This document shows positions 1 through 7,637 of a stretch of 64,000 nucleotides of DNA, piece after piece (the stretch's first letter is position 1; the number at the start of each line of letters is the position of its first letter). Source of the DNA: Hymenobacter glacieicola. GTDB taxonomy: Bacteria; Bacteroidota; Bacteroidia; Cytophagales; Hymenobacteraceae. The translations under genes were made by a program, and so were the position numbers. The notes under the pieces were generated by a model. That model did not search any database and was not told where the DNA came from. It was given only the letters and a program-made list of their open reading frames with translations. The stretch lies in assembly GCF_014640315.1 (NCBI RefSeq), contig NZ_BMGS01000011.1, positions 1 to 64,000 of the forward strand. Direction: 5' to 3'.

Positions 1-39
1 GCTTGCATATACCTGCTTACGTAGGTGAGGCATCAGCAG

Positions 40-198
40 CTACACCGTCTGTGAATCCGCTATAAAAGGCCGATGTACGGGAGGGAGTGAAATCGAGGGC
101 GGAAGCGCGCATATACTACGGGCGTAAAGGATGAGACAAGAAGTCAGCTCTACTTTCTTTCGGACCAGCGCAACAGTGCGCTTACGAATCACTACCAT
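40..198 (-). CDS. possible small ORF, 52 aa, unknown
   Basis: This is a 52-codon frame that starts about 20 nt downstream of a TACCTTTG box, so it could be the first ORF of a transcript running toward the window edge. The product begins MVVIRKRTVALVRKK, is basic at its N-terminus and has no recognisable domain. Nothing else in the first 435 bases looks coding. The only support is the promoter spacing; it may equally be noise in an untranslated leader. Confidence 0.2.
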   Translation of the reverse strand: MVVIRKRTVALVRKKVELTSCLILYARSICALPPSISLPPVHRPFIADSQTV

Positions 199-219
199 TG
201 CCCTCGCTCGAAAGTAAAA

Positions 220-227
220 CAAAGGTA
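220..227 (-). promoter_or_regulatory. Bacteroidota -7 box TACCTTTG
   Basis: Read on the minus strand the bases are TACCTTTG, a perfect match to the phylum's TAnnTTTG -7 element. Transcription would run toward the left edge of the window. No convincing -33 TTG was seen. Confidence 0.4.
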
Positions 228-435
228 GTCACGCCCTTATGCCCCGCGTAAGCGTATTAAGCACCATTTTACGAGGAAATTTTACCGGTTATTTTCTCCG
301 TAGTTTCCTTTCTGCCAAGGGCGGGCTGCCTCGTTTTCGGCCAATGCCTACGTAGTCTACCCTGTCTGGCATCTTCTTGATCCTGCGCTTTACGTATCCC
401 CGGGGGCCAGCGGGGCCCCGGCAGCGGCACGCCGC
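228..435. other. gene-free stretch
   Basis: Between the leftward promoter and the dnaB terminator I see no ORF, RNA gene or repeat that I can support. The sequence is mixed GC and AT without clear symmetry. Confidence 0.5.
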
Positions 436-467
436 AAACAAAAACGCCAGCTGGAAACCAGCTGGCG
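436..467 (-). terminator. Rho-independent terminator of dnaB
   Basis: A perfect 10-bp stem (CGCCAGCTGG/CCAGCTGGCG) with an AAA loop lies 17 nt past the dnaB stop. It is followed on the minus strand by TTTTTGTTT. Confidence 0.85.
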
Positions 468-483
468 CTTACAAAGGCGGGGG

Positions 484-2100
484 TTAGAAGGGCGGCGGCC
501 CATCATCGAAGGTGCTGCGCGGGAAGGGCTGGGCTGGCGGTGGCCCGTCGTTGTTGATGCGGGAGCCAAGCCGAATGGTATTCGGGGCAAAGCTGGCCTG
601 GTCGTCATCGAAGGTGCTGCTGGGGAAGGCACCGGGGTTGAAGCCCGCGTCGCCGAAGCCACCGGCCCCATCCAGGTCGGCGAATTTGGTGAAGCGGCCG
701 ATAAACTTGAGCTGCACGGTTTCCAAGGAGCCGTTCCGGTGCTTGGCAATAATTACCTCGCCGGTGCCCTGGGTAGGGTTGCCCATCTCGTCCTCGGTAA
801 TCTTGTAGTACTCCGGGCGGTACAGGAAAATTACCATATCGGCGTCCTGCTCAATGGAGCCCGATTCGCGCAGGTCACTGAGTTGGGGCTTCTTGTCGCC
901 GCCGCGGGTTTCTACGGAGCGGGAAAGCTGGGAAAGAGCCAGCACGGGCACGTTCAGTTCCTTGGCAATACCCTTCAGGGCCCGCGAAATCGAGGCAATT
1001 TCCTGTTCGCGGTTGCCCCCACCCTTGCCATCCGTGTTACCCGTCATCAGCTGCAGGTAGTCGATGATAATCATCTGGATGTCGTGGTGGGCCTTGAGGC
1101 GGCGGCACTTGGTGCGCAGCTCCCGGATGCTCAGGCCCGGCGTATCGTCGATGTAAATCGGGGCCGACGACAGGGCCGAAATCTTATGGTTGAGCTGGGC
1201 CCACTCGTAGTCGGCCAGGTTGCCCTTCTTGATCTTTTCCGAATCCAGCTCCGCCTCCGCCGAAATCAGACGATTCACGAGTTGGAGCGAGGACATTTCC
1301 AGGGAAAAAATAGCCACCGGTTTCTTGAACTCCACCGCCGCGTTGCGCATGGCCGACACCACGAAAGCGGTTTTGCCCATGCCGGGCCGGGCTGCAATAA
1401 TCACCAGGTCAGATGGTTGCCAGCCGCTAGTTACCCGGTCCAGGGCCGAGAAGCCGCTGGGCACGCCCGTGAGGCCGTCTTTCTGGTCTTTCTTTTCTTC
1501 CAGCTCCTTGATGGCCTTGCCCATCAGGCTGCGCATGTCGTCGAAGTTCTTGCGAATGTTCGACTCGGATACTTCAAACAACGACTGCTCCGTGCTGTCG
1601 AGCAGGTTGAACACGTCGGTCGTGTCCTCAAAGGCGTCGCGCTGAATGTCGCTGGCAATGCGGATCAGCTCGCGCTTGATGGCGTTTTCGGTGATGATGC
1701 GGGCGTGGTACTCAATGTTGGCCGCCGAGTTTACCTTAAAGGTCAGGTTGGCCACGTAGTGCGCGCCGCCGGCCGCTTCCAGCTCGCCCATTTCGCGCAG
1801 CTCGTGCGTAACGGTCAGAATATCAATGGGCTCCGACTTGTCAAACAAGTTCAGAATACCCTTAAAGATGCGCTGGTGCCCATCTTTATAGAAGCTCTGG
1901 GGCTTCAAAATATCAATAACGGTGGTGAGGGCATCCTTTTCCAGCATGAGGGCGCCCAGTACAGCCGCTTCCAGCTCCAGGGCCTGGGGCGGCAGCTTGC
2001 CGGCCGGGCCACCCATGGGTACCGCGGCGGGGCGGCTATTCCAGGCGGCTTTGGCCCGCGAGGCCGATAATTTCAGGCGGTCATCCATCCGGTCGTTCAT
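484..2100 (-). CDS. dnaB: replicative DNA helicase DnaB
   Basis: Replicative hexameric helicase of about 538 aa that unwinds the fork and recruits primase. The N-terminal DnaB domain (about residues 35-140, LPPQALELEAAVLGA) is followed by the RecA-like core with Walker A ARPGMGKTAF near residue 237, a Walker B region containing IIIDYLQLM, and the conserved SQLSR and DLRESGSIEQDAD segments. The C-terminal ~55 residues are low-complexity and rich in Gly, Pro and Asp. I place the start at the ATG giving MNDRMDDR. A longer frame reaches 2190 but its extra residues do not resemble DnaB, and the TAGCTTTG box at 2198 leaves a ~90-nt leader. The gene is monocistronic with its own terminator. Confidence 0.97.
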   Translation of the reverse strand: MNDRMDDRLKLSASRAKAAWNSRPAAVPMGGPAGKLPPQALELEAAVLGALMLEKDALTTVIDILKPQSFYKDGHQRIFKGILNLFDKSEPIDILTVTHELREMGELEAAGGAHYVANLTFKVNSAANIEYHARIITENAIKRELIRIASDIQRDAFEDTTDVFNLLDSTEQSLFEVSESNIRKNFDDMRSLMGKAIKELEEKKDQKDGLTGVPSGFSALDRVTSGWQPSDLVIIAARPGMGKTAFVVSAMRNAAVEFKKPVAIFSLEMSSLQLVNRLISAEAELDSEKIKKGNLADYEWAQLNHKISALSSAPIYIDDTPGLSIRELRTKCRRLKAHHDIQMIIIDYLQLMTGNTDGKGGGNREQEIASISRALKGIAKELNVPVLALSQLSRSVETRGGDKKPQLSDLRESGSIEQDADMVIFLYRPEYYKITEDEMGNPTQGTGEVIIAKHRNGSLETVQLKFIGRFTKFADLDGAGGFGDAGFNPGAFPSSTFDDDQASFAPNTIRLGSRINNDGPPPAQPFPRSTFDDGPPPF

Positions 2101-2197
2101 CACTAGGTAAGCACTACAAGGTAAGCAGGTTGGACGGTTTGTAGCGGAGCACCGGGAAATTTCATCCCACTCACCGTCCGTTTTTTGCAAAGGGGTA

Positions 2198-2205
2198 CAA
2201 AGCTA
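2198..2205 (-). promoter_or_regulatory. -7 box TAGCTTTG of dnaB
   Basis: The minus-strand bases fit TAnnTTTG. The box lies about 98 nt upstream of the chosen dnaB start. Confidence 0.5.
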
Positions 2206-2253
2206 ACGGCTGCGTCCTACAATCTGGAAGGGGTGGGAAAGGTTTCTTTTCGG

Positions 2254-2486
2254 TGGTGAGGTAATGAGGTGAGGAAGTTACAGGTGACAAGTGACGAAGT
2301 GACAGGTAATGAGCAGGTGAGGAGGTGACAGGTGGGTTGGGCGAAAAATGAAGAACTACGCGGGCCAAGCAGTATGCCTCCACCCACCTGTCACCTCCTC
2401 ACCTCATTCATCACCCCATCACCTCCTCACTTGTCACTTGTCACCTGTAACTTCCTCACCTCATCACCCCATCACCTCATTACCTC
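2254..2486. repeat. large imperfect inverted repeat of GGTGACAGGTG-like words
   Basis: The left arm (2254-2337) is built from tandem words such as GTGACAGGTGA and GAGGTGAGGA. The right arm (about 2382-2486) carries their complements (ACCCACCTGTCACCTCC, CACCTGTAACTTCCTCACC). The arms pair in several registers because the words repeat within each arm. The structure fills the divergent dnaB-mpl region and ends directly at the mpl promoter. Confidence 0.7.
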
Positions 2487-2487
2487 T

Positions 2488-2495
2488 TACCTTTG
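2488..2495 (+). promoter_or_regulatory. -7 box TACCTTTG of mpl
   Basis: A perfect TAnnTTTG match 23 nt upstream of the mpl ATG. It implies a leader of fewer than 20 nt. Confidence 0.7.
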
Positions 2496-2518
2496 CCGCC
2501 TGCTTACCTATTTATTGA

Positions 2519-3904
2519 ATGGCTGCTACTCCTTCTTCGCTCCAACGTTTGCACCTGATTGCCGTCGGGGGCAGTATTATGCATAATCTGGCCCTGGCCC
2601 TGCACCAGCGCGGGGCCCACGTAACGGGCTCCGACGATGAAATTTTTGAGCCCGCCAAAAGCCGGCTGGCCAAAGCCGGGCTACTACCGGCGGCGGAGGG
2701 CTGGTACCCCGAAAAGATAACCCCGGACCTGGACGCCGTGATTGTGGGCATGCACGCCCGCCCCGACAACCCGGAGCTGCTCCGGGCCCAGGAGCTGGGG
2801 CTGCGGGTGTACTCGTTCCCGGAGTTTATTTACGAGGCTTCCCGCAACAAGCAACGGGTAGTCATTGGGGGCTCGCACGGCAAAACCAGCATTACCTCCC
2901 TGATTCTGCACGTATTGCGCTACCACCAGCGCCAGTTCGATTACGCCGTGGGCGCCCAGCTAGAGGGTTTTGAGCTGATGGTACAGCTCACCGACGACGC
3001 GCCTGTCATCATCATCGAAGGCGACGAATACCTGTCTTCGCCCATTGACCGGCGGCCCAAGTTCCACCTCTACCACCACCACATTGGGGTGATTTCCGGC
3101 ATCAGCTGGGACCATATCAACGTGTTTCCGACCGAGGAAGTCTACCGCGAACAGTTCAAGATTTTCGCCGAGATGACGCCCAAGGCGGGCACCCTCATCT
3201 ACGACCAGGACGACGAGCAGGTGCAGCTCGTGACCGTGCCCAGCAACCCCGATGTTACCTACATTGGCTACGGCCCCCATGAGCACGTCATCCGCAACGG
3301 CAACACCTTTCTCATCACCAAAAAGGACGATGAGGTGCCCGTTAAAGTGTTCGGGGAGCACAACCTGCGCAACATTTCCGCGGCCAAGGAAGTTTGCAAG
3401 CAGCTGGGCATCAAGGGCAAGGATTTCTACGAGGCCCTGGGCTCCTTTAAGGGGGCGGCCCGCCGCCTGGAGAAAGTAAGCGAAGGGGAAGGCTCCGTGG
3501 TGTACAAGGACTTCGCCCACGCTCCCAGCAAGCTGAAAGCCACGGCCACGGCCTTCAAGAAGCAATACCCCAAGCGCAAGCTGGTGGCCTGCCTGGAGCT
3601 GCACACGTTCAGCTCGCTTAACCCCGCCTTCCTGCCCCAGTACGCCCATACCTTCGATACGCCCGATGTGGCCGTGGTGTACTTCAACCCCCACGTGCTG
3701 GAGCACAAGCGCCTGCCGCCGCTACCCCCCGAAGCCGTGCAGCAAGCCTTCCAGCGCCCCGACCTACGGGTGTTTACCAACAGCCGGCAGCTGGCCGAGT
3801 TCCTGCACGCGCAAAACTGGCAGGACGCGAATCTGTTGATGATGAGCTCGGGCACGTTTGACGGGCTGGACCTGAACCAACTAGCCGCTGAAGTGACAAA
3901 GTAG
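2519..3904 (+). CDS. mpl: UDP-N-acetylmuramate:tripeptide ligase Mpl
   Basis: Cytoplasmic Mur-ligase family enzyme of murein recycling that attaches L-Ala-gamma-D-Glu-meso-DAP tripeptide to UDP-MurNAc with ATP. At 461 aa it has the family length. The N-terminal nucleotide-sugar binding domain contains LHLIAVGGSIM (MurC and Mpl keep a GIGG-like loop here). The P-loop GGSHGKTS is at about 117-124, followed by the central domain with EGDEYLSS and the C-terminal glutamate-ligase domain with KDFAHAPSK. MurC itself would normally sit in the dcw cluster, and the DAP-specific features plus isolation from other mur genes favour Mpl. The start follows a TACCTTTG box closely. Confidence 0.93.
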   Translation: MAATPSSLQRLHLIAVGGSIMHNLALALHQRGAHVTGSDDEIFEPAKSRLAKAGLLPAAEGWYPEKITPDLDAVIVGMHARPDNPELLRAQELGLRVYSFPEFIYEASRNKQRVVIGGSHGKTSITSLILHVLRYHQRQFDYAVGAQLEGFELMVQLTDDAPVIIIEGDEYLSSPIDRRPKFHLYHHHIGVISGISWDHINVFPTEEVYREQFKIFAEMTPKAGTLIYDQDDEQVQLVTVPSNPDVTYIGYGPHEHVIRNGNTFLITKKDDEVPVKVFGEHNLRNISAAKEVCKQLGIKGKDFYEALGSFKGAARRLEKVSEGEGSVVYKDFAHAPSKLKATATAFKKQYPKRKLVACLELHTFSSLNPAFLPQYAHTFDTPDVAVVYFNPHVLEHKRLPPLPPEAVQQAFQRPDLRVFTNSRQLAEFLHAQNWQDANLLMMSSGTFDGLDLNQLAAEVTK

Positions 3905-3997
3905 CACCAGGTAGCAGGCGCCCGGTGAGCCAATCGGCCCCTCCCGGTGGGGGCCAGTTGGAGGCCCGGCGCCACGTACCTCTGTCGGAATCAAGAC

Positions 3998-4708
3998 ATG
4001 CAACACACGATTTTGCTTCTGCATGGGGCCCTGGCTTCGGAAGCTCAGCTAAAGTTTTTAATCCGGGAGCTGCCACCCTTCTACGCGGTGCACTCCTTTT
4101 CCTTTACCGGGCACGCGGGCCAGCCCCTGGTGGCGACCGACTTCACCATGAAGTGCTTTGCCCAGGAAGTTGCGGAGTTTATTCAGCGCCAGGGCTTGCC
4201 CCCGGTACACGTATTTGGCTACAGCATGGGCGGCTACGCCGCCCTGACCGCCGCCGTAACCGCGCCCGAGCTGTTTCGGAGCATTACGACCCTGGGCACT
4301 AAGTTCGACTGGTCGCCGACAACGGCCGCGGCAGAAACGCGCCGGCTGGATGCTGAGAGTATGCGCGAGAAGGCCCCCCAGCTGGTGGAGCAGCTGACGC
4401 GCCTGCATGCCCCTACCCCCCTACCAGAGTTGCTCACTGCCACCAGCGCCATGCTGCGCAGCCTCGGCGAAGCTCCCTTGCTGACCACCGCCAAGCTGGC
4501 CGAGCTGGAGGTGCCGGTGCAGGTGCTGGTAGGCGAGCTGGACAAAACGGCCGGCGTGGATGCTTCCCGCCACTTCGCCGACCACATGCCCCGCGCTACC
4601 TTCGAAATCATCATGAACACGCCCCACGCCCTGGAAAAAGTCAACCCCGATTTGCTAGTCAACCGCATTGCCCGCTTCGTGGAAACCGTACAGGAAGGCA
4701 TGATTTAG
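3998..4708 (+). CDS. alpha/beta hydrolase
   Basis: Predicted cytoplasmic serine hydrolase of 236 aa. It opens directly with the first beta strand and oxyanion region (QHTILLLHGALASE). It has the nucleophile elbow GYSMGGYAA and a late His in NTPHALEKVNPD, and VLVGELDKTAG precedes a plausible acidic residue. The start is the ATG before QHTILL; a longer frame from 3947 adds residues outside the fold. Substrate cannot be told from sequence. A strong terminator follows. Confidence 0.85.
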   Translation: MQHTILLLHGALASEAQLKFLIRELPPFYAVHSFSFTGHAGQPLVATDFTMKCFAQEVAEFIQRQGLPPVHVFGYSMGGYAALTAAVTAPELFRSITTLGTKFDWSPTTAAAETRRLDAESMREKAPQLVEQLTRLHAPTPLPELLTATSAMLRSLGEAPLLTTAKLAELEVPVQVLVGELDKTAGVDASRHFADHMPRATFEIIMNTPHALEKVNPDLLVNRIARFVETVQEGMI

Positions 4709-4734
4709 CAGGCAGCACAACCGCTCATGCCCGA

Positions 4735-4762
4735 AAAAGCCCGCGACGTAGCGGGCTTTTTT
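4735..4762 (+). terminator. Rho-independent terminator
   Basis: The stem GCCCGC/GCGGGC with a GACGTA loop is followed by TTTTTT. It closes the hydrolase gene and also lies just beyond the converging minus-strand micro-ORF. Confidence 0.85.
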
Positions 4763-4896
4763 CATTGACCGGTGGGCTTATCCTGGTCGTCGGGACGGGG
4801 CGCCGGGGGCGCGGGTTTCGGTTTCCGCCGGTCGGTAGTGACGAGCAGGGCCAGGGCCGTTAGAGAGAGGCGCAGAATCCATTTCCGGCTCAGCAT
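4762..4896 (-). CDS. 44-aa single-pass membrane micro-protein
   Basis: The ATG lies 2 nt after the stop of the upstream lipoprotein gene, an arrangement typical of translational coupling. The product starts MLSRKWILRLSL, has one hydrophobic segment (ILRLSLTALALLV), then a charged, proline-rich tail (RKPKPAPPAPRPDDQDK). No family was recognised. The same-strand position at the end of a protease/lipoprotein operon suggests a small envelope accessory protein. Confidence is limited by its length. Confidence 0.5.
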   Translation of the reverse strand: MLSRKWILRLSLTALALLVTTDRRKPKPAPPAPRPDDQDKPTGQ

Positions 4897-4898
4897 GG

Positions 4899-5468
4899 CT
4901 AGCGACGGGGGAAAAAACCGTTGGTTTCTTCCACGCGCAGGTCGCAGCGGCTGCCGCCGGTGTTTTCCTCGCAGGTGGTGCCTACAATTTCGTTTTTCTC
5001 GAAGTTAAAGAAGCAGAACGTGCAGCCCACGCCCGTGATAATGTAACGGGCCGCGTTGGAGCTCAAATACAGGCTGTTATCGGAAGAAGTTTGCAGGGGC
5101 AGAGCCATGGCCCGGAACATGCCGTTGCGCAGGCCCATACCCACCAGGTAGTACACGGCCTTGTCTTTGGCTGTTTCCTGCACCTTGCGGATAACCGTTT
5201 TGTCGATGGCCGTACCATCGCCAAACTGCCGGGTGAAGGCCGCGGAAAGCTGCTCCCGGGGCACGATGTAGCGGATTTTTCCTTCCGCCACTTCCGCTAC
5301 TTGCTTGCTGCTGGCTTCCAGCTTGCGGCGGTTCACCGCATCGGGGTCAGTGGAGGGCGAGCTTACCTCGGGGAAGCCCCGCTTGGTGGTTTCACAGGCG
5401 CTCAGCCCGCTTAGCAGCAGTGCTCCTCCCGCCAACGAGGAAAATAATAAACGCAGAAAACGATTCAT
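4899..5468 (-). CDS. hypothetical lipoprotein, 189 aa
   Basis: Secreted lipoprotein with a clear signal peptide and lipobox ending at Cys25 (LSGLSAC). The mature part has a Cys-rich C-terminal third (GCTFCFFNFE, GTTCEE, SRCDLR), suggesting metal or disulfide sites. No domain was recognised. It is 24 nt downstream of the M48 protease gene on the same strand, so co-expression is likely, and it is followed by a coupled micro-ORF. Confidence 0.75.
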   Translation of the reverse strand: MNRFLRLLFSSLAGGALLLSGLSACETTKRGFPEVSSPSTDPDAVNRRKLEASSKQVAEVAEGKIRYIVPREQLSAAFTRQFGDGTAIDKTVIRKVQETAKDKAVYYLVGMGLRNGMFRAMALPLQTSSDNSLYLSSNAARYIITGVGCTFCFFNFEKNEIVGTTCEENTGGSRCDLRVEETNGFFPRR

Positions 5469-5492
5469 TCGGGGTAGATAAACGGGCCGGGC

Positions 5493-6290
5493 TTAACGGC
5501 CTTTATAGTAGGTGCGGGCTTCCGGCAGCTGCTTCTGGATGTCGGCGATGCGCGTACCGTTCGAGGGGTGAGTGGAGAGGAATTCGGGTGGTGAAGCGCT
5601 GTTTTCCCGCGCGTCCATGCGCTGCCAAAATGCCACGGCGCCGTCGGGGTTGTAACCGGCCATGGCCATAAAGATAAGCCCTAAGTGGTCAGCTTCCGAC
5701 TCCTGGCTGCGGCCGTGTTTGAGCATGCCCAGCGAGGAGCCTACCCCCACCGCCTGCAGAAATACGTTCTGCGTAACCGTTGGGCTTTGCCCGACGGCCG
5801 CCGACAACACCCCACCCAGGCCCTGGGCGGCCATTTGCTGACTCATTCGTTCGGAGCTGTGGCGGGCCACGGCGTGGGCAATTTCGTGCCCCATTACCAC
5901 GGCCAGGCCGGTTTCATCCTGGGTGATGGGCAGAATGCCGGTGTACACGGCCACCTTGCCGCCGGGCATGCACCAGGCGTTTTCCTGCTTGTCATTGAGC
6001 AAATTGAATTCCCAGGCGTAGCCTTCCAGCTGGGCCTGGGCGTTCTGCTGGCGGAAGTACATTTCCACGGCCTGCTGAATGCGCTGGCCCACTCGCTTCA
6101 CCATGGCCGCGTCGTTGCCGCTAGTTACTACCTGACTGGAAGCCAACACCTTCTGGTATTCCGTGGCGGCCATCGTGTTCATTTCGGTGTCCGAAATAAG
6201 GCTGAGCTGCCGGCGGCCGGTAATGGGTACCGTGGCGCAGGCGCTGGCCAGAAACAGACAACTAGCCAAGGCAATTTGGGGAAGTTTCAT
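5493..6290 (-). CDS. M48-family metalloprotease, lipoprotein
   Basis: Periplasmic zinc protease of 265 aa related to LoiP/BepA and Oma1 proteins, which act in outer-membrane protein quality control. A signal peptide ends in a lipobox at Cys18 (FLASAC). The zinc motif HEIAH is at 135-139, and SQESEADHLG supplies the third Glu ligand. There is no TPR extension, so it is LoiP-like rather than BepA-like. It is the first gene of a three-gene minus-strand operon. Confidence 0.92.
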   Translation of the reverse strand: MKLPQIALASCLFLASACATVPITGRRQLSLISDTEMNTMAATEYQKVLASSQVVTSGNDAAMVKRVGQRIQQAVEMYFRQQNAQAQLEGYAWEFNLLNDKQENAWCMPGGKVAVYTGILPITQDETGLAVVMGHEIAHAVARHSSERMSQQMAAQGLGGVLSAAVGQSPTVTQNVFLQAVGVGSSLGMLKHGRSQESEADHLGLIFMAMAGYNPDGAVAFWQRMDARENSASPPEFLSTHPSNGTRIADIQKQLPEARTYYKGR

Positions 6291-6603
6291 GCGGTAACGG
6301 TGGCTGAAGGGAGAGATACGGTCGGGACTACTGCTCGGCCTGGGTTTTGCCCGGCAGCAGCAGCAGTGGATGGAATGCTATACGTGAGGCGGCGGGCAAA
6401 ATGTTTGCGGTGCGCCCGGCGGCAGGAGAACAGGGACGAATTTTGCCTTTTCGGCGCCGCGAATTAAGGCTACTTTTGGGGACTTTGCCATTGACGAAAC
6501 CGGGTTAAGCGGGCGGCTCTGCGGCGCCAACGCACCTTCTTCCGCTCCCTTGGTTTTCCATCTGGTCCCTACCCCTTACGTAGCCTCCAAGCCCTCCTAC
6601 CCC
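6291..6603. other. divergent intergenic region
   Basis: The 313-bp gap between the M48 protease and the fumarylacetoacetase-family gene holds one TACTTTTG box at 6471 and no ORF or repeat that I can support. Confidence 0.5.
6471..6478 (+). promoter_or_regulatory. -7 box TACTTTTG
   Basis: A TAnnTTTG match about 125 nt upstream of the fumarylacetoacetase-family gene. The leader would be long, so the assignment is tentative. Confidence 0.4.
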
Positions 6604-7218
6604 ATGAAAATTCTCTGCATCGGCCGTAACTACGCAGAACATATCGCTGAGCTTCAGAACGAAATGCCCGACGCGCCTGTCATCTTCGCCAAGCCCGACA
6701 CGGCCCTGCTCCAGCGCAACCAGCCGTTTTTCATGCCCGATTTCTCCCAGGACATTCACCACGAGATTGAGCTGGTGCTGCGCGTGTGCAAAAACGGCAA
6801 GAACATCGAGGAGAAGTTTGCGCCTACCTACTTCGACGCCATTGGTCTAGGCATCGACTTTACGGCCCGCGACCTGCAAAGCAAGCTCAAGAGCAAGGGC
6901 CTACCCTGGGAGCTGGCCAAAGGGTTCGACGGCTCGGCCCCTATCTCGCAGGAGTTCAAGCCCGTAGCCGACTTCCCCGACCTCAAGAACATCGACTTCC
7001 GGCTGGAAGTGAACGGCGAAGTGCGCCAGCAGGGCAACTCCAGCCTCATGCTCCACGACTTCAACAAAATCATCAGCTACATCTCCCAGTTCATTACCCT
7101 GAAGATGGGCGACCTGATTTTCACGGGTACTCCCAGCGGCGTAGGCCCGGTAAAAATCGGAGACCAGCTGACCGGTTACCTGGCGGACGAGAAGCTGCTG
7201 GATCTGGCCGTGAAATAA
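6604..7218 (+). CDS. fumarylacetoacetate hydrolase family protein
   Basis: Cytoplasmic metal-dependent C-C hydrolase or isomerase of 204 aa, matching the short YcgM/FAHD1 type (acylpyruvate hydrolase, oxaloacetate decarboxylase or tautomerase). It shows the family opening MKILCIGRNYAEH, the metal-site segment HHEIELVLRV, DFTARDLQ, and GTPSGVGP at the active site. The start at the ATG giving MKILC fits the family; upstream residues do not. Confidence 0.92.
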   Translation: MKILCIGRNYAEHIAELQNEMPDAPVIFAKPDTALLQRNQPFFMPDFSQDIHHEIELVLRVCKNGKNIEEKFAPTYFDAIGLGIDFTARDLQSKLKSKGLPWELAKGFDGSAPISQEFKPVADFPDLKNIDFRLEVNGEVRQQGNSSLMLHDFNKIISYISQFITLKMGDLIFTGTPSGVGPVKIGDQLTGYLADEKLLDLAVK

Positions 7219-7268
7219 GGGGCGCACCCATCAGCCTGCCGCCTTCCTTATCATGCCGAGCCTCTTCG

Positions 7269-7360
7269 TGTCATTCCGAGTGAAGGGAGGAATCTGGGTT
7301 AGCCTTTGGTGAGCAGCCCAGATTTCCCGTCTCTGCGGAATGCTCGGAATGCTCGGAATG
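7269..7360. repeat. palindromic repeat (family 1), imperfect
   Basis: It opens with GTCATTCCGAGTGAAGGGAG and closes with complementary GGAATG words repeated twice. The 419-bp gap it sits in (7219-7637) shows no convincing gene otherwise. Confidence 0.6.
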
Positions 7361-7637
7361 CCGCATGCAAGCCGCTCTGGTAGCAGTCGGCACCACTGAC
7401 TAGACGGCGTACAGATAGGCCTTTGGGGTACTGCCGCCTGGGCTGCGGTAGGGTACGTTTTCCGGAGCGGGCCCTGCCCCTGCGCAGCTGCCATGCGCCG
7501 CGGCCGCCGGGCGCGTTCTTTACTTCCTCCGCAACCTTGCCAATGGGCTTTCCGTCCGGGAAGGCACGATAATGGCTTGCCTAGGCCCAGCGGCCGAGGG
7601 CTGCTCTTCTTTTTCTGCTGCTGATTTTTTTCCCTGA

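Noticed and set aside
390..749. 119-aa minus-strand ORF at the dnaB 3' end
   Set aside because: Different frame within the dnaB coding region and across its terminator; Pro/Ser-rich shadow.
739..2070. 443-aa plus-strand ORF opposite dnaB
   Set aside because: Antisense frame in a high-GC gene; dnaB on the minus strand is unmistakable.
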